32,792 bases of DNA from positions 1-32,792 of the forward strand of contig JAOTXX010000047.1 in the NCBI GenBank assembly GCA_029862185.1, read 5' to 3'. The DNA comes from Myxococcales bacterium. Lineage in GTDB: Bacteria > Myxococcota_A > Polyangia > Polyangiales > Houyiibacteriaceae. A program made the position numbers and the translations under genes. A model generated the notes under the pieces. It ran no database searches, was not told the origin of the DNA, and was given only the letters and a program-made list of their open reading frames with translations. Positions 1 to 8,953 of the stretch are shown here, in pieces. The stretch's first letter is position 1; each line of letters opens with the position of its first letter.

Positions 1-1122
1 CCGATTCTCGGCGCGATGATATCCGATGGGTTTCTCGGGAAGTACCGGACGATTATGGTGCTTTCGATCGTGTACTGCCTGGGACATCTGACTCTCGCAA
101 TCGACGACAGCAGAGTCGGTTTGGGCCTTGGCCTCGCCCTCATTGCAGTGGGTTCCGGTGGCATCAAACCCTGCGTATCGGCGCACGTTGGAGATCAGTT
201 CGGTCGGTCCAACGCCCACCTTCTAACGAAAGTCTTCGGCTGGTTCTACTTCGCCATCAACGTGGGCGCGCTCGCGTCCATCTTGTTTGCAGAGCCTCTC
301 CTTCACCGCTTCGGGCCCTCGATTGCGTTCGGAGTTCCGGGTGTGCTGATGGCGCTTGCAACATTCGTCTTTTGGTCCGGCCGCAACAAGTTCGTCCACA
401 TCCCGCCCGGGGGTCTTGCGTTCGTTCGCGAGGTCCTCAGCCCAGAGGGTCTCAAGGTGCTCGGCAGGCTTTTGATCATCTACGCGTTCATCCTGATGTT
501 CTGGGCGCTCTTCGATCAGCAGGGCTCGGCCTGGGTGCTCCAAGCGCAGCGCATGGACCGGCACTTCATCGTGGATTGGGATCCATCGCAGGCCCAGTGG
601 CTCAATCCCGCCCTCGTGCTCATCTTCATTCCGCTCTTCAATCGCGTGATTTACCCGCTCTTTGACGGATTTTGGCCCCTCACACCGCTCCGAAAGATCT
701 CGATCGGGCTTTTCCTCACGGTTCCTGCGTTTCTGCTTCCCGCCTGGCTCGAAGCCCGGCTGGATGCGGGGGAAACGGTCAACATCATTTGGCAGCTCGG
801 CTGTTACATCATCATGACCGCTGCGGAAATCCTCATCTCGATCACCGCACTCGAGTTCTCCTACACGCAAGCGCCCAGACGAATGAAGTCGGTAGTGATG
901 GGCGCGTTTTTCGCAAGCGTCGCTGCAGGAAACCTCTTCACGGCGGCCGTGAACTTCTTCATTCAAAACCCGGACGGATCCAGCAAGCTCGATGGTCCGT
1001 CGTATTATCTCTTCTTTGCGGCGGCCATGGGGGTGACCGCCATACTCTTCGTTCCGGTGGCGGTCTGGTACAAGGAACGGACCTACATCCAGGACGAAGT
1101 GCCAAGGGAGGCCGCAGCGTGA
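1..1122 (+). CDS. POT/PTR-family proton-dependent peptide transporter (5'-partial)
   Basis: Inner-membrane MFS transporter of the POT family, expected to import di- or tripeptides with protons. The frame is open from base 1, so the start and the first helices lie outside the window; 374 codons are present. The first residues (GAMISDGFLGKYRTI) match the family signature after helix 2 (GA..aD...GrYrti), followed by GSGGIKPCVSAHVGDQF, typical of helix 4. A FALFDQQGSAWVLQA-like stretch in the middle matches the conserved helix-7 region, and several hydrophobic helices follow. The stop overlaps the start of the mutase gene by 4 bases (GTGA), so the two are probably translationally coupled. Family call is firm; substrate is inferred. 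Confidence 0.9.
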   Translation, partial: PILGAMISDGFLGKYRTIMVLSIVYCLGHLTLAIDDSRVGLGLGLALIAVGSGGIKPCVSAHVGDQFGRSNAHLLTKVFGWFYFAINVGALASILFAEPLLHRFGPSIAFGVPGVLMALATFVFWSGRNKFVHIPPGGLAFVREVLSPEGLKVLGRLLIIYAFILMFWALFDQQGSAWVLQAQRMDRHFIVDWDPSQAQWLNPALVLIFIPLFNRVIYPLFDGFWPLTPLRKISIGLFLTVPAFLLPAWLEARLDAGETVNIIWQLGCYIIMTAAEILISITALEFSYTQAPRRMKSVVMGAFFASVAAGNLFTAAVNFFIQNPDGSSKLDGPSYYLFFAAAMGVTAILFVPVAVWYKERTYIQDEVPREAAA

Positions 1123-2846
1123 GCATCATCGACAGAGCGCGATCTTGGGTCGCTACGGACCCCGATCCGGATACGCGGCGCGAGCTCGAGACGCTAATCA
1201 ATCGAGGCGACGTCGCCGCGCTGGAGGAACACTTCGCTGGGAGGTTGGAGTTCGGCACAGCGGGGCTTCGAGGCTTGTTGGGCGCGGGCCCATCTCGCAT
1301 GAATCGGGTGACCGTGGCACAGGCGACCGCGGGTCTTTGTGCCTGGTTGAAGCGAGAAGTCCCCGATGCGGCCTCTCGCGGCATTTGCGTGGGCCGCGAC
1401 GCGCGTCCCAAGAGCGACGTCTTCGAGCGCGACGTCATTGAAGTCGCCACCGGCGCTGGCATTCCCGTCTGGCGCTTCAGCGATCTGGCGCCCACCCCGG
1501 TGCTGGCGTTTGCGGTGCTGGAGCTTCACGCCGCCGCCGGCGTGATGATCACGGCGAGCCACAACCCGCCCGGATACAACGGCTACAAGGTCTACTGGGA
1601 AAACGGTGCGCAGATCATTGCTCCGAACGACCAAGGCATCGCCGACGAAATCGAGCGTTGCCCTCCGTTCGGACAAATTCCTCGTCTCTCGTTGGAGCAA
1701 GCGGGGACTCGCGAGTTGCTCCGCGATGCCGACGAGCTGCGACAGCGCTACGTCGAGCGTATTGCCGCCGAGGTCCGCGACACCGCCTCCGGCGCTGACC
1801 TTCGCATCGCCTACACCGCGCTGCACGGAGTTGCCGAAGACACGTTTCGAAAGGTGCTGGCTCAAGCAGGCTTCGACGATGTGCACAGCGTCAGCGAACA
1901 GGCCCGTCCGGACGGCAGCTTTCCCACCGTTGCCTTTCCCAACCCGGAAGAGCCCGGCGCGATGGACCGAGTTCTCGCTCTGGGAAACGAGGTCGACGCC
2001 GACCTTGCGATCGCGAACGACCCAGATGGCGATCGCGTGGCAGTTGCGGTTCGTGGCCCGCGAGGGTTCGAGTCGCTTTCAGGCAACGACATCGGTGTGC
2101 TCTTGGCGAACGACTTGCTGGAAAGGCATCAAGGTTCCGGCCAACCGGTGGTGATTTCCACCTTGGTGAGCAGTCCGATGCTCGGCCCCGTCGCGGCGAG
2201 CTACGGCGCCCGATGGGAGCAGACCCTCACCGGGCACAAGTGGATCCAAAACCGGGCGCTCGAGCTCGAAGAAGAAGGCTATGTTTACCTCTTCGGCTAC
2301 GAAGAGGCGCTTGGGTATGCGCCCTCCCCAGCCGTTCGTGACAAAGACGGCATCAGCTCTGCCCTTCTTCTTGCCGACATCGCTTCGCGCCTCAAAGCGC
2401 ACGAAGCGACGCTGCTCGACGCGCGGGACCAGCTCTGGCGCAAGCATGGTTTCTTCGCGGACCGCCAGGTTTCGGTGCGCTTCGAGGGCGTGGACGCCCA
2501 GGCACGGATGAACGCCATCGTCGATCGCTGCCGGGAAAGCCCGCCGCTGGCGATCGGCGGGCAAGCCGTACTTCGAATGCTGGATTTGGAGCGTCAGGTG
2601 CAATGGACGCCGCTCGCTGTGAGTCCGCTCGTTGGGCAAACCGTCAGCAACCTGTTGGTTTTCGAGCTGCAAGGTGGCCACCGAGCCATGATGCGACCGA
2701 GTGGAACCGAGCCGAAGCTCAAGTACTACTTCTACGCCGCCGCACCGCTGCGGCTGAGCCATGACCTGGCCGAGGCAAAGATGCAGGCAGTCGCAGTGCT
2801 AGAAGGAATGATCGACGACCTGGTCAGTCCGTCCAGCGATTGCTGA
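1119..2846 (+). CDS. Phospho-sugar mutase (phosphoglucomutase/phosphomannomutase, alpha-D-phosphohexomutase family)
   Basis: Cytoplasmic enzyme moving phosphate between C1 and C6 of a hexose; 575 residues, the size of the PgcA/PGM2-like branch. All four active-site elements are visible: phosphoserine loop TASHNPPGYNGYK (Ser147), metal loop DPDGDR (301-306), sugar loop GYEEALGY (393-400) and C-terminal phosphate loop MRPSGTEPK (525-533). The GTG start at 1119 was chosen because it overlaps the upstream stop (GTGA) and gives the usual N-terminus with GTAGLRG near residue 50. The same frame is open further upstream, but that part lies inside the transporter gene and has no family similarity. Preference for glucose or mannose cannot be decided. 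The 3' end overlaps the convergent minus-strand gene by 23 bases. Confidence 0.95.
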   Translation: MSIIDRARSWVATDPDPDTRRELETLINRGDVAALEEHFAGRLEFGTAGLRGLLGAGPSRMNRVTVAQATAGLCAWLKREVPDAASRGICVGRDARPKSDVFERDVIEVATGAGIPVWRFSDLAPTPVLAFAVLELHAAAGVMITASHNPPGYNGYKVYWENGAQIIAPNDQGIADEIERCPPFGQIPRLSLEQAGTRELLRDADELRQRYVERIAAEVRDTASGADLRIAYTALHGVAEDTFRKVLAQAGFDDVHSVSEQARPDGSFPTVAFPNPEEPGAMDRVLALGNEVDADLAIANDPDGDRVAVAVRGPRGFESLSGNDIGVLLANDLLERHQGSGQPVVISTLVSSPMLGPVAASYGARWEQTLTGHKWIQNRALELEEEGYVYLFGYEEALGYAPSPAVRDKDGISSALLLADIASRLKAHEATLLDARDQLWRKHGFFADRQVSVRFEGVDAQARMNAIVDRCRESPPLAIGGQAVLRMLDLERQVQWTPLAVSPLVGQTVSNLLVFELQGGHRAMMRPSGTEPKLKYYFYAAAPLRLSHDLAEAKMQAVAVLEGMIDDLVSPSSDC

Positions 2847-3276
2847 GGAGCGCGCGGGCCATCGCGTCCCACGCTTGCGATGCACGATACAGCGCTTTGG
2901 CTTCGCGGGCAGCGTTGCGGTGGCACGGGAGCGGCGGGCGGCCGTACGAGTTGGGCGGCGGTAGCTCCGCGCTCAGCTGATGGGCTTGGCGCGCACAAAT
3001 CTCGGAGCGCTGGCGGCACGTTGCGACGATGTCGTCGGCGGGCGCGACGAGATGAGGCGATAAGTCGATGCCCACCACATCGGAGAAGTCTCGCGAGCTG
3101 ACCCCCGACAGCCACATCGCGCTTTGAACGTCGCGCCCGCGCGCTGTAGGCGAATGGCTAGACCAAGCATCGGGTCTGACCTCTCGAATGTCGGAGTGAT
3201 AGGCCTGCCGCCCCTCGGGAGGTTCAGGTGCGTCGGACACGGGGCGAAGCCAGGCAGCGAAACGGGCACGAAGCAT
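2824..3276 (-). CDS. Hypothetical protein, third gene of the PPM-FHA operon
   Basis: I do not recognise a family. From the ATG at 3276 (MLRARFAAWLRPV) it gives 150 residues, soluble-looking, with several Cys and His and a C-terminus (SQAWDAMARALLSNRWTD) that looks like a real amphipathic helix. It follows the FHA gene by 46 bases on the same strand and its 3' end overlaps the mutase 3' end. The ribosome site before 3276 is weak, and longer starts inside the upstream spacer are possible. It may belong to the same phospho-signalling operon, but nothing in the sequence gives a function. Confidence 0.5.
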   Translation of the reverse strand: MLRARFAAWLRPVSDAPEPPEGRQAYHSDIREVRPDAWSSHSPTARGRDVQSAMWLSGVSSRDFSDVVGIDLSPHLVAPADDIVATCRQRSEICARQAHQLSAELPPPNSYGRPPLPCHRNAAREAKALYRASQAWDAMARALLSNRWTD

Positions 3277-3322
3277 GGGTTGCCACGGTTGTCGCGGAAC
3301 GCCGCCGCAGCGGTCAAAAAAG

Positions 3323-3907
3323 CTACTGCACCGAAGCGCTGACGACGAGGGCGATCGCGGCGAGGAGAACCACACCGGCTGCACCCCAGAGGACGGCGGA
3401 GTTTGGGCGTTGTCGACGGCTCCGCGTCGAATCGCGATCGGGGCGCGGAAACCGAAGCCCTTCGGCCAATGAGTCCGGCGTGGAAGCCGTTTCGTCGGGC
3501 CGGGCGCCGGTCATGCCCTGCGCCGTGAGAGCGTCGAAACGCGGGTCCCGCCGCGTGACCGTCGGGCTCGTCCGCGAGATCGTTCGTTTGCGGCCGGGAC
3601 CGCCCTGCAGAGCCCGAACTTTCAGCTTCGGTCCGCCACGGCCGAACTCGATCTCGTCGTCGGTTCGAAGAGCGGCATGCTTGACGCGCTGACCGTTCAG
3701 CCACGTGCCGTTGCGGCTGCCGGCATCGATGAGAATGTAGCGCCCATTTTCGCTGCGGATCTCGGCGTGCCGCCCGGATGCGTCCAGGTCGACCTCGGGG
3801 TCGAAGTTCACATCGCTGTCGGGCATGCGTCCGATACGAATCAGATCTTGGTCGAACTCGAGATCACGTCCCGAATCGGCGCCTTTGGTTTGGCGAAGTC
3901 GGATCAC
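3323..3907 (-). CDS. FHA-domain protein with C-terminal membrane anchor
   Basis: Phosphothreonine-binding adaptor. FHA hallmarks lie in the first 90 residues: the IGR core (Gly26-Arg27), SGRHAEI (Ser44, His47) and SRNGTWLNG (Asn66). A ~75-residue Arg/Pro/Ser-rich linker with several Thr follows, and the last ~20 residues (LWGAAGVVLLAAIALVVSA) form one membrane helix, so the FHA domain should face the cytoplasm on a tail anchor. It lies 9 bases downstream of the PPM phosphatase gene on the same strand. That pairing points to Ser/Thr phosphorylation signalling, although no kinase lies in the window. Confidence 0.9.
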   Translation of the reverse strand: MIRLRQTKGADSGRDLEFDQDLIRIGRMPDSDVNFDPEVDLDASGRHAEIRSENGRYILIDAGSRNGTWLNGQRVKHAALRTDDEIEFGRGGPKLKVRALQGGPGRKRTISRTSPTVTRRDPRFDALTAQGMTGARPDETASTPDSLAEGLRFPRPDRDSTRSRRQRPNSAVLWGAAGVVLLAAIALVVSASVQ

Positions 3908-3916
3908 GATCGGACC

Positions 3917-5395
3917 TCAATCAGCGGGCGGAATGAGCTCGACTTCCCTCGGCTGACCAGGCTCAACCACGATGTCCTTGCCCACCTGCGTCCCATCGAC
4001 TTCCCGCGCCTCGAAATGATACGCGCCAGGCGTCAATCGTAGCAACACGGCCTCGTCGACTCGAAGCGGCCCATAGCTCCTGCCGTTGACGTAAAGCTGG
4101 CCTTCGTCGATCGCCGCGCGAACCTGGACCTCGACGGGGACCTCGGCGTTTGCGAACGCTGGGGGTGGAGGCGCCGAAACGTCTGTCGTTGGCGTTGCAC
4201 GCCGCCCCGCGCTGACGATGGCGACGACCGCAGCCAAGCCGAGCAACCCGAGAACCGATGCTGCGGTGGTCCAGGAGAACGAGCCCTGCCCAGCTGGGTC
4301 GGAGACGCGCTCGCGGAGCGGTGATCGTGGGTTGACCATCCCGGCGGGCACCATGCTCTTGACGATACCGGGCAGGGTTGGGCCGGAGGCCGCGCGGTCG
4401 TTCTTGCCGCGTGGGAGCGGGTACTGCTGATAGAACGGGACCTCAGCCGCTTCGGGCAGGTCCAATCCCTCACCCTGGAAGTCCGCCACGATGCAGGTGA
4501 TGTTGTCGTGGCCGCCGGCGGCGTTCGCAAGGTCGATCAGGGAGTCCACGAGCTGTGGAAGCGAGCGAATCCGGGCCATCTCCGATTCGATGGCGGCATC
4601 TTGGACGAGGCCGCTCAGGCCATCGGAGCACAAAAGGAGCCGGTCGCCGCGCCGGAGCTCGACGAACGTGAGATCGACGACGACCTGCTCGGTCGTGCCC
4701 AGCGCTTGAAGGATGATATTGGAGTGCTCGAAAACCTCTGCTTCGTCTTCGGTCAGCTGGCCCGCTTCGATCAACTGATTGACGAGCGACTGATCTTTGG
4801 TGATGAGCGTCAAGCGCCCGCCTCTCAGGATGTAGCAACGGCTGTCGCCGACCTGCCCGACAAAAAAGACTTTGTCGACGAGCCCTGCAACCGTCGCCGT
4901 GGTTCCCATGCCGCGGCGCGTCCGGTCCTTCTTCGCGGCGCGGAAAATCCGTGCGCCGGCTTCCTCGATGGAGTCGACCAATCGGCGCGCAAAGCTATCC
5001 CGGTCGGGCGCGGCGTCGTCACCGCGGATCGTTTCGAACAGCGTGTCGACGGCCATTTGGCTGGCGATCTCGCCGGCGGCGGCGCCACCCATGCCGTCAC
5101 AGACGGCCAAGGCGAGCCCTCGGTCCGAAAGCGAACCCTGGAACACTTGCTCGCCGGGAAGCGGGCCCGAGGGGACGCTCAGGTCGCCGACCATGAAGTT
5201 GTCCTCGTTATGATCACGGATGAGCCCGACATGGGTTTTCCCATAGATCGTGAAACTAATGCCCTGCTGGCTGGGTCGCGGGCTCGGGTCTGACGCGCCG
5301 TCCCAGCTCTCCTTCCCTGGCGCCGGGAGCAAGGTCTCGTCAGTATCGCCTCGCTTTGAACGATGATCGCTATCGCGGTGTGCGTCGCCGCTCAT
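3917..5395 (-). CDS. PPM-type Ser/Thr protein phosphatase with TM helix and PEGA-like C-terminal domain
   Basis: 492 residues. An N-terminal PP2C/PPM domain (about 47-310) carries the metal ligands in RDHNEDN (61-65) and CDGMGG (Asp100), then GTT at the TATVAGL strand, GDSRCYILR, CSDGLSG and GGHDNIT, so all classical PPM motifs are present and it should be an active Mn/Mg phosphatase. A linker leads to one membrane helix (TAASVLGLLGLAAVVAIV) and a ~75-residue module ending the protein (GQLYVNGRSYGPL... LTPGAYHFEA) that resembles PEGA domains and should lie outside the inner membrane. ATG at 5395 follows GCGGGGGCTGA, a usable ribosome site. Likely role: opposing a Ser/Thr kinase whose targets are read by the FHA partner. 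Confidence 0.92.
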   Translation of the reverse strand: MSGDAHRDSDHRSKRGDTDETLLPAPGKESWDGASDPSPRPSQQGISFTIYGKTHVGLIRDHNEDNFMVGDLSVPSGPLPGEQVFQGSLSDRGLALAVCDGMGGAAAGEIASQMAVDTLFETIRGDDAAPDRDSFARRLVDSIEEAGARIFRAAKKDRTRRGMGTTATVAGLVDKVFFVGQVGDSRCYILRGGRLTLITKDQSLVNQLIEAGQLTEDEAEVFEHSNIILQALGTTEQVVVDLTFVELRRGDRLLLCSDGLSGLVQDAAIESEMARIRSLPQLVDSLIDLANAAGGHDNITCIVADFQGEGLDLPEAAEVPFYQQYPLPRGKNDRAASGPTLPGIVKSMVPAGMVNPRSPLRERVSDPAGQGSFSWTTAASVLGLLGLAAVVAIVSAGRRATPTTDVSAPPPPAFANAEVPVEVQVRAAIDEGQLYVNGRSYGPLRVDEAVLLRLTPGAYHFEAREVDGTQVGKDIVVEPGQPREVELIPPAD

Positions 5396-5509
5396 TCAGC
5401 CCCCGCCAACATCCATGGACCCCACCCAGACACTATAACGATACAGGGTACATCTGCACGGCCGAATTCTCCAACGGATAGGCGCTCGAATGGAGAGATC
5501 CGAAGGGTT

Positions 5510-6133
5510 TCACAGGAGGAAATTGAATCCGACCCGCAAAACCAGCATGGCGTCCAAAGGGGCACCGACGCCCCGCAAGGCGCCATCTCCCGGGGTGGTG
5601 AACGACCCGGTCCGCAGCAGGTTGCCCGTCACGAGGAAGGAGAAGACGTTGTCGTGGCTCAACTCGACCTCTGCGCCGACCCCGAGCTCCGCCGTCCCGC
5701 CTATGGTCGCTACGCGAAAGGAGGGGCCCAAGATAAGAAAGCCGCCTCGGAGGCGGATGAGCGGATGGGTCGCGTGGTCTGGCAGGAACGAGTACTGGAG
5801 CAGCCCCGTGAACATCTGAGGTACGGAGGTTTCGTAGACTCCGTTCGCCGTGAGCAACCAAAACTCGTAGCCAAAGCCCAAACCAATGCCATTCATCCAC
5901 CGGTAGGAGAAGTTGACCCCAACGGCCCAGCCCAGGTCGGCGATGCAGCCATGGCCTTCAGGGCAGAGCCGTTTGGTGGAAAGGGGGATGACCATGCCGG
6001 TCTCCGGACCGATGGCAATTGTCCCCTCTCGCGCTGGCGGGCCGCCCGGCAGCTCCGACGAATCGGCCCCCGCCCATCGAGGTGCGGCCAGGCAGAGAGC
6101 CCAAAGGCAGATCGTAGCGGGGCGAGTTGGCAC
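5510..6133 (-). CDS. Predicted outer-membrane beta-barrel protein, unknown function
   Basis: About 207 residues. An N-terminal signal peptide (TICLWALCLAAPRWAGA) is followed by alternating, Gly- and aromatic-rich strands (GVNFSYRWMNGIGLGFGYEF; LGVGAEVELSHDNVFSFLVTG) and a C-terminus LVLRVGFNFLL, typical of small outer-membrane barrels. No particular family is recognised. The start is uncertain: GTG at 6133 puts the signal peptide at the very N-terminus and is used here; a TTG at 6169 would add 12 residues and has no clear ribosome site. It lies upstream of the PPM gene on the same strand with 114 bases between them, and divergent from the acidic protein gene. Confidence 0.6.
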   Translation of the reverse strand: MPTRPATICLWALCLAAPRWAGADSSELPGGPPAREGTIAIGPETGMVIPLSTKRLCPEGHGCIADLGWAVGVNFSYRWMNGIGLGFGYEFWLLTANGVYETSVPQMFTGLLQYSFLPDHATHPLIRLRGGFLILGPSFRVATIGGTAELGVGAEVELSHDNVFSFLVTGNLLRTGSFTTPGDGALRGVGAPLDAMLVLRVGFNFLL

Positions 6134-6171
6134 GGCTGTAGCATAGGGTGTCGAATCCCTTGCAGACAAGA

Positions 6172-6199
6172 TTGACAGCCCCCTACCCTCTCTTATAGT
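6172..6199 (+). promoter_or_regulatory. Sigma-70-type promoter for the acidic protein gene
   Basis: TTGACA (6172-6177), a 16-base spacer and TATAGT (6194-6199). Transcription would start near 6206, followed by a short leader with GAGG (6222-6225) seven bases before the ATG at 6233. Confidence 0.65.
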
Positions 6200-6232
6200 A
6201 GCGCCGATTCGACCCCGCTTCGAGGTTTTCAG

Positions 6233-6604
6233 ATGGAGATCTTCCTAAACAAGCGCGTGATGCGGCAAGTCCGACTCTCGGTCGCCGATGCGATCGCGGA
6301 CGGTGAAACCGACGCACTGCGCGAGGACCTCGTCAGCACCTTTTCGGACGATGATATCGAGGAAATCGAACGCCGAATCGACAGCGGCGACTTCTACGAC
6401 TTCATCACGGAGATCCTGGACGAGTGGTCCGGAGAAGATCTGGATGAGCTGTTGGAATTGCTGGAGACCCAGCTGGCCGACGCGGACGTGGACCTGAAGT
6501 ACACGGCCCCCGAGGACGACGACTCCGACGAAGTCGAAGAAGTCGAAGAAGAAACCGAAGAAGAGCTCATCGTCGACGACACCGACGACGACGACGACGT
6601 GTAG
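6233..6604 (+). CDS. Small acidic protein with poly-Asp/Glu tail
   Basis: 123 residues, no recognised family. The N-terminal 30 residues (MEIFLNKRVMRQVRLSVADA) are mixed-charge and probably helical. The middle is rich in Asp/Glu with Leu spacing (IEEIERRIDSGDFYDFITEILDEW; LDELLELLETQLADADVD), suggesting helices. The last 35 residues are almost only Asp and Glu with a few Val/Thr, encoded by GAC/GAA runs. No signal peptide or Cys, so cytoplasmic. It has its own promoter and ribosome site and is monocistronic upstream of tRNA-Thr. Very acidic tails of this kind can bind cations or basic partners, but no function can be assigned. Confidence 0.75.
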   Translation: MEIFLNKRVMRQVRLSVADAIADGETDALREDLVSTFSDDDIEEIERRIDSGDFYDFITEILDEWSGEDLDELLELLETQLADADVDLKYTAPEDDDSDEVEEVEEETEEELIVDDTDDDDDV

Positions 6605-6669
6605 GCGTGGCGACCGGGGGACGGTGGAACGCGACATGGGGCTCGGAGGCCGACCATCACACCGCCCGA

Positions 6670-6698
6670 TTGACAGTTTGTCTCCGTCACGCTACCAG
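6670..6698 (+). promoter_or_regulatory. Promoter of tRNA-Thr
   Basis: TTGACA (6670-6675), a 17-base spacer and TACCAG (6693-6698), about 30 bases before the mature tRNA 5' end. The -35 is perfect and the -10 is imperfect. Confidence 0.55.
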
Positions 6699-6728
6699 CA
6701 TCGCCGCGCTCGCAAGAGCGAACCCTAG

Positions 6729-8002
<1,274 letters not shown>

Positions 8003-8004
8003 CG

Positions 8005-8259
8005 CTAGAGCTTACCTAGCGAACGCAGCTTCTCATAGGCTCGGTTACGCTCTAGGTCCGTGGCTCGCGCAGGGGCTAGCATCGGTTCTTTCTCCTCTTC
8101 CCCATGCAGCTCTTGCAGCAGCTTCTCGAGCGGCTCCGTAGCAAGCCATCGACGGGCGGCCCTGGCGATCTCGGGAAGCGTAAATCGACGATCGGACACG
8201 ACTACCCGAGACGAAATATCCTCGTTTGAGCTGAGTGTTTCACCGACGATCCGCGCCAA
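8005..8259 (-). CDS. Small protein co-transcribed with the integrase
   Basis: 84 residues, TTG start at 8259 with a possible ribosome site (GTGAGG) about 10 bases upstream. The stop is 2 bases before the integrase ATG, so coupling is likely. Charged and helical (FTLPEIARAARRWLATEPLEKLLQELHGEEE), no Cys, no membrane segment. By position it might be an excisionase or recombination directionality factor, but I see no clear winged-helix signature, so this is only a guess from context. Confidence 0.55.
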   Translation of the reverse strand: MARIVGETLSSNEDISSRVVVSDRRFTLPEIARAARRWLATEPLEKLLQELHGEEEKEPMLAPARATDLERNRAYEKLRSLGKL

Positions 8260-8727
8260 AGTAGTTGCCTCACTCTAGTTATTGGTTTTGCCCCCCGAAA
8301 AATTGCGCGAGGCGGACAACTTTTTTCGCAGGCTTCGAGAGCTCGGAAGATCACGGCAGAGATAGAGGCGTGACTCACACCGCTCGGTGTTTTCCGGCGC
8401 GCACTGTCGTTTCTTGGCGCGACTTGGCGTCGCGTGTCGCGCGTTGTCGTTTCTCGGCGCGGCTTGGGGTCGGTTGTCGCCACATGGCGCGTTTAGTGGC
8501 AAGTGCGCCACTTAGTGACAGCGGGTGTCGCGAAAGTGCCAACAAATGACTGTGGACGACACCTAGCGCCATTCGGTGCCAGATGGGGACCCAACTTGTT
8601 GGGGCAAGGCATAGTTTTGGCAGACACCAAAACTGCACGGCCCTCGCTTCGGGTCTTCGTTCCGAGCTCGACCGTGAGCCGCACGCTCAACGCCTTCGGC
8701 TAATTCGCCCGCGCTGCGCAGTACAGT
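8260..8727. other. Non-coding, hairpin-rich region of element A
   Basis: No convincing gene in 470 bases. Two adjacent related units begin near 8403 and 8444 (each TGTCGTTTCT[T/C]GGCGCG followed by a TTGG-GTCG stretch). Hairpins: CGCCA-CA-TGGCG (8478-8489) and AGTGGC-N6-GCCACT (8495-8512). A 39-bp block (8558-8596) recurs at 16519-16557. It should contain the integrase-operon promoter, which I cannot place confidently. Confidence 0.6.
8558..8596 (+). repeat. 39-bp hairpin repeat, copy 1
   Basis: Starts GACACCTAGCGCC and ends GGGGACCCAACT. Central hairpin GCGCC-ATTC-GGTGC contains one G-T pair; in the copy at 16519 the same position is G-C, and that copy differs otherwise at only one base (G/A). 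Confidence 0.75.
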
Positions 8728-8826
8728 AGATAGTCTCCACCGACACCCGTTCAGGTTCGTGCGCCAGGCGACATAACGTTTAGTACCGCGCAATTGGGCG
8801 TTTACGGTTAGCCCGATGGGCTAAGA
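8728..8826 (+). repeat. Dispersed palindromic repeat R1
   Basis: First of seven same-orientation copies. The consensus runs ACAAACGCCC, about 50 bases, then GGGCGTTTACGATGAG and a small hairpin AGCCC-GAT-GGGCT ending CTAAGA. The outer arms AAACGCCC/GGGCGTTT are inverted repeats; here the left arm is diverged (CGACACCC). The central CGACATAACGTTTAGTACCG is shared with R5. Confidence 0.8.
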
Positions 8827-8953
8827 GGTGGGGTTGTCCCGATGACGAACGCCAACGTGGGTGGGGTTGTCAAGTCGCGATCCAGTCTAGAGAGGTAGTA
8901 CTGAAACACGACGATCCAGCAGACCGCTTTATCGCAGCAACCGGAAGCGTCTA
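8827..8953. other. Spacer between R1 and the MopE-like gene
   Basis: No gene. A 12-bp direct repeat GGTGGGGTTGTC occurs twice, about 35 bases apart, directly right of R1. No clear terminator for the minus-strand gene ending at 8954. Confidence 0.4.

Noticed and set aside
672-1118. N-terminal extension of the phospho-sugar mutase
   Set aside because: The frame is open back to 672, but this part overlaps the transporter and has no mutase similarity; the GTG at 1119 gives the normal N-terminus.
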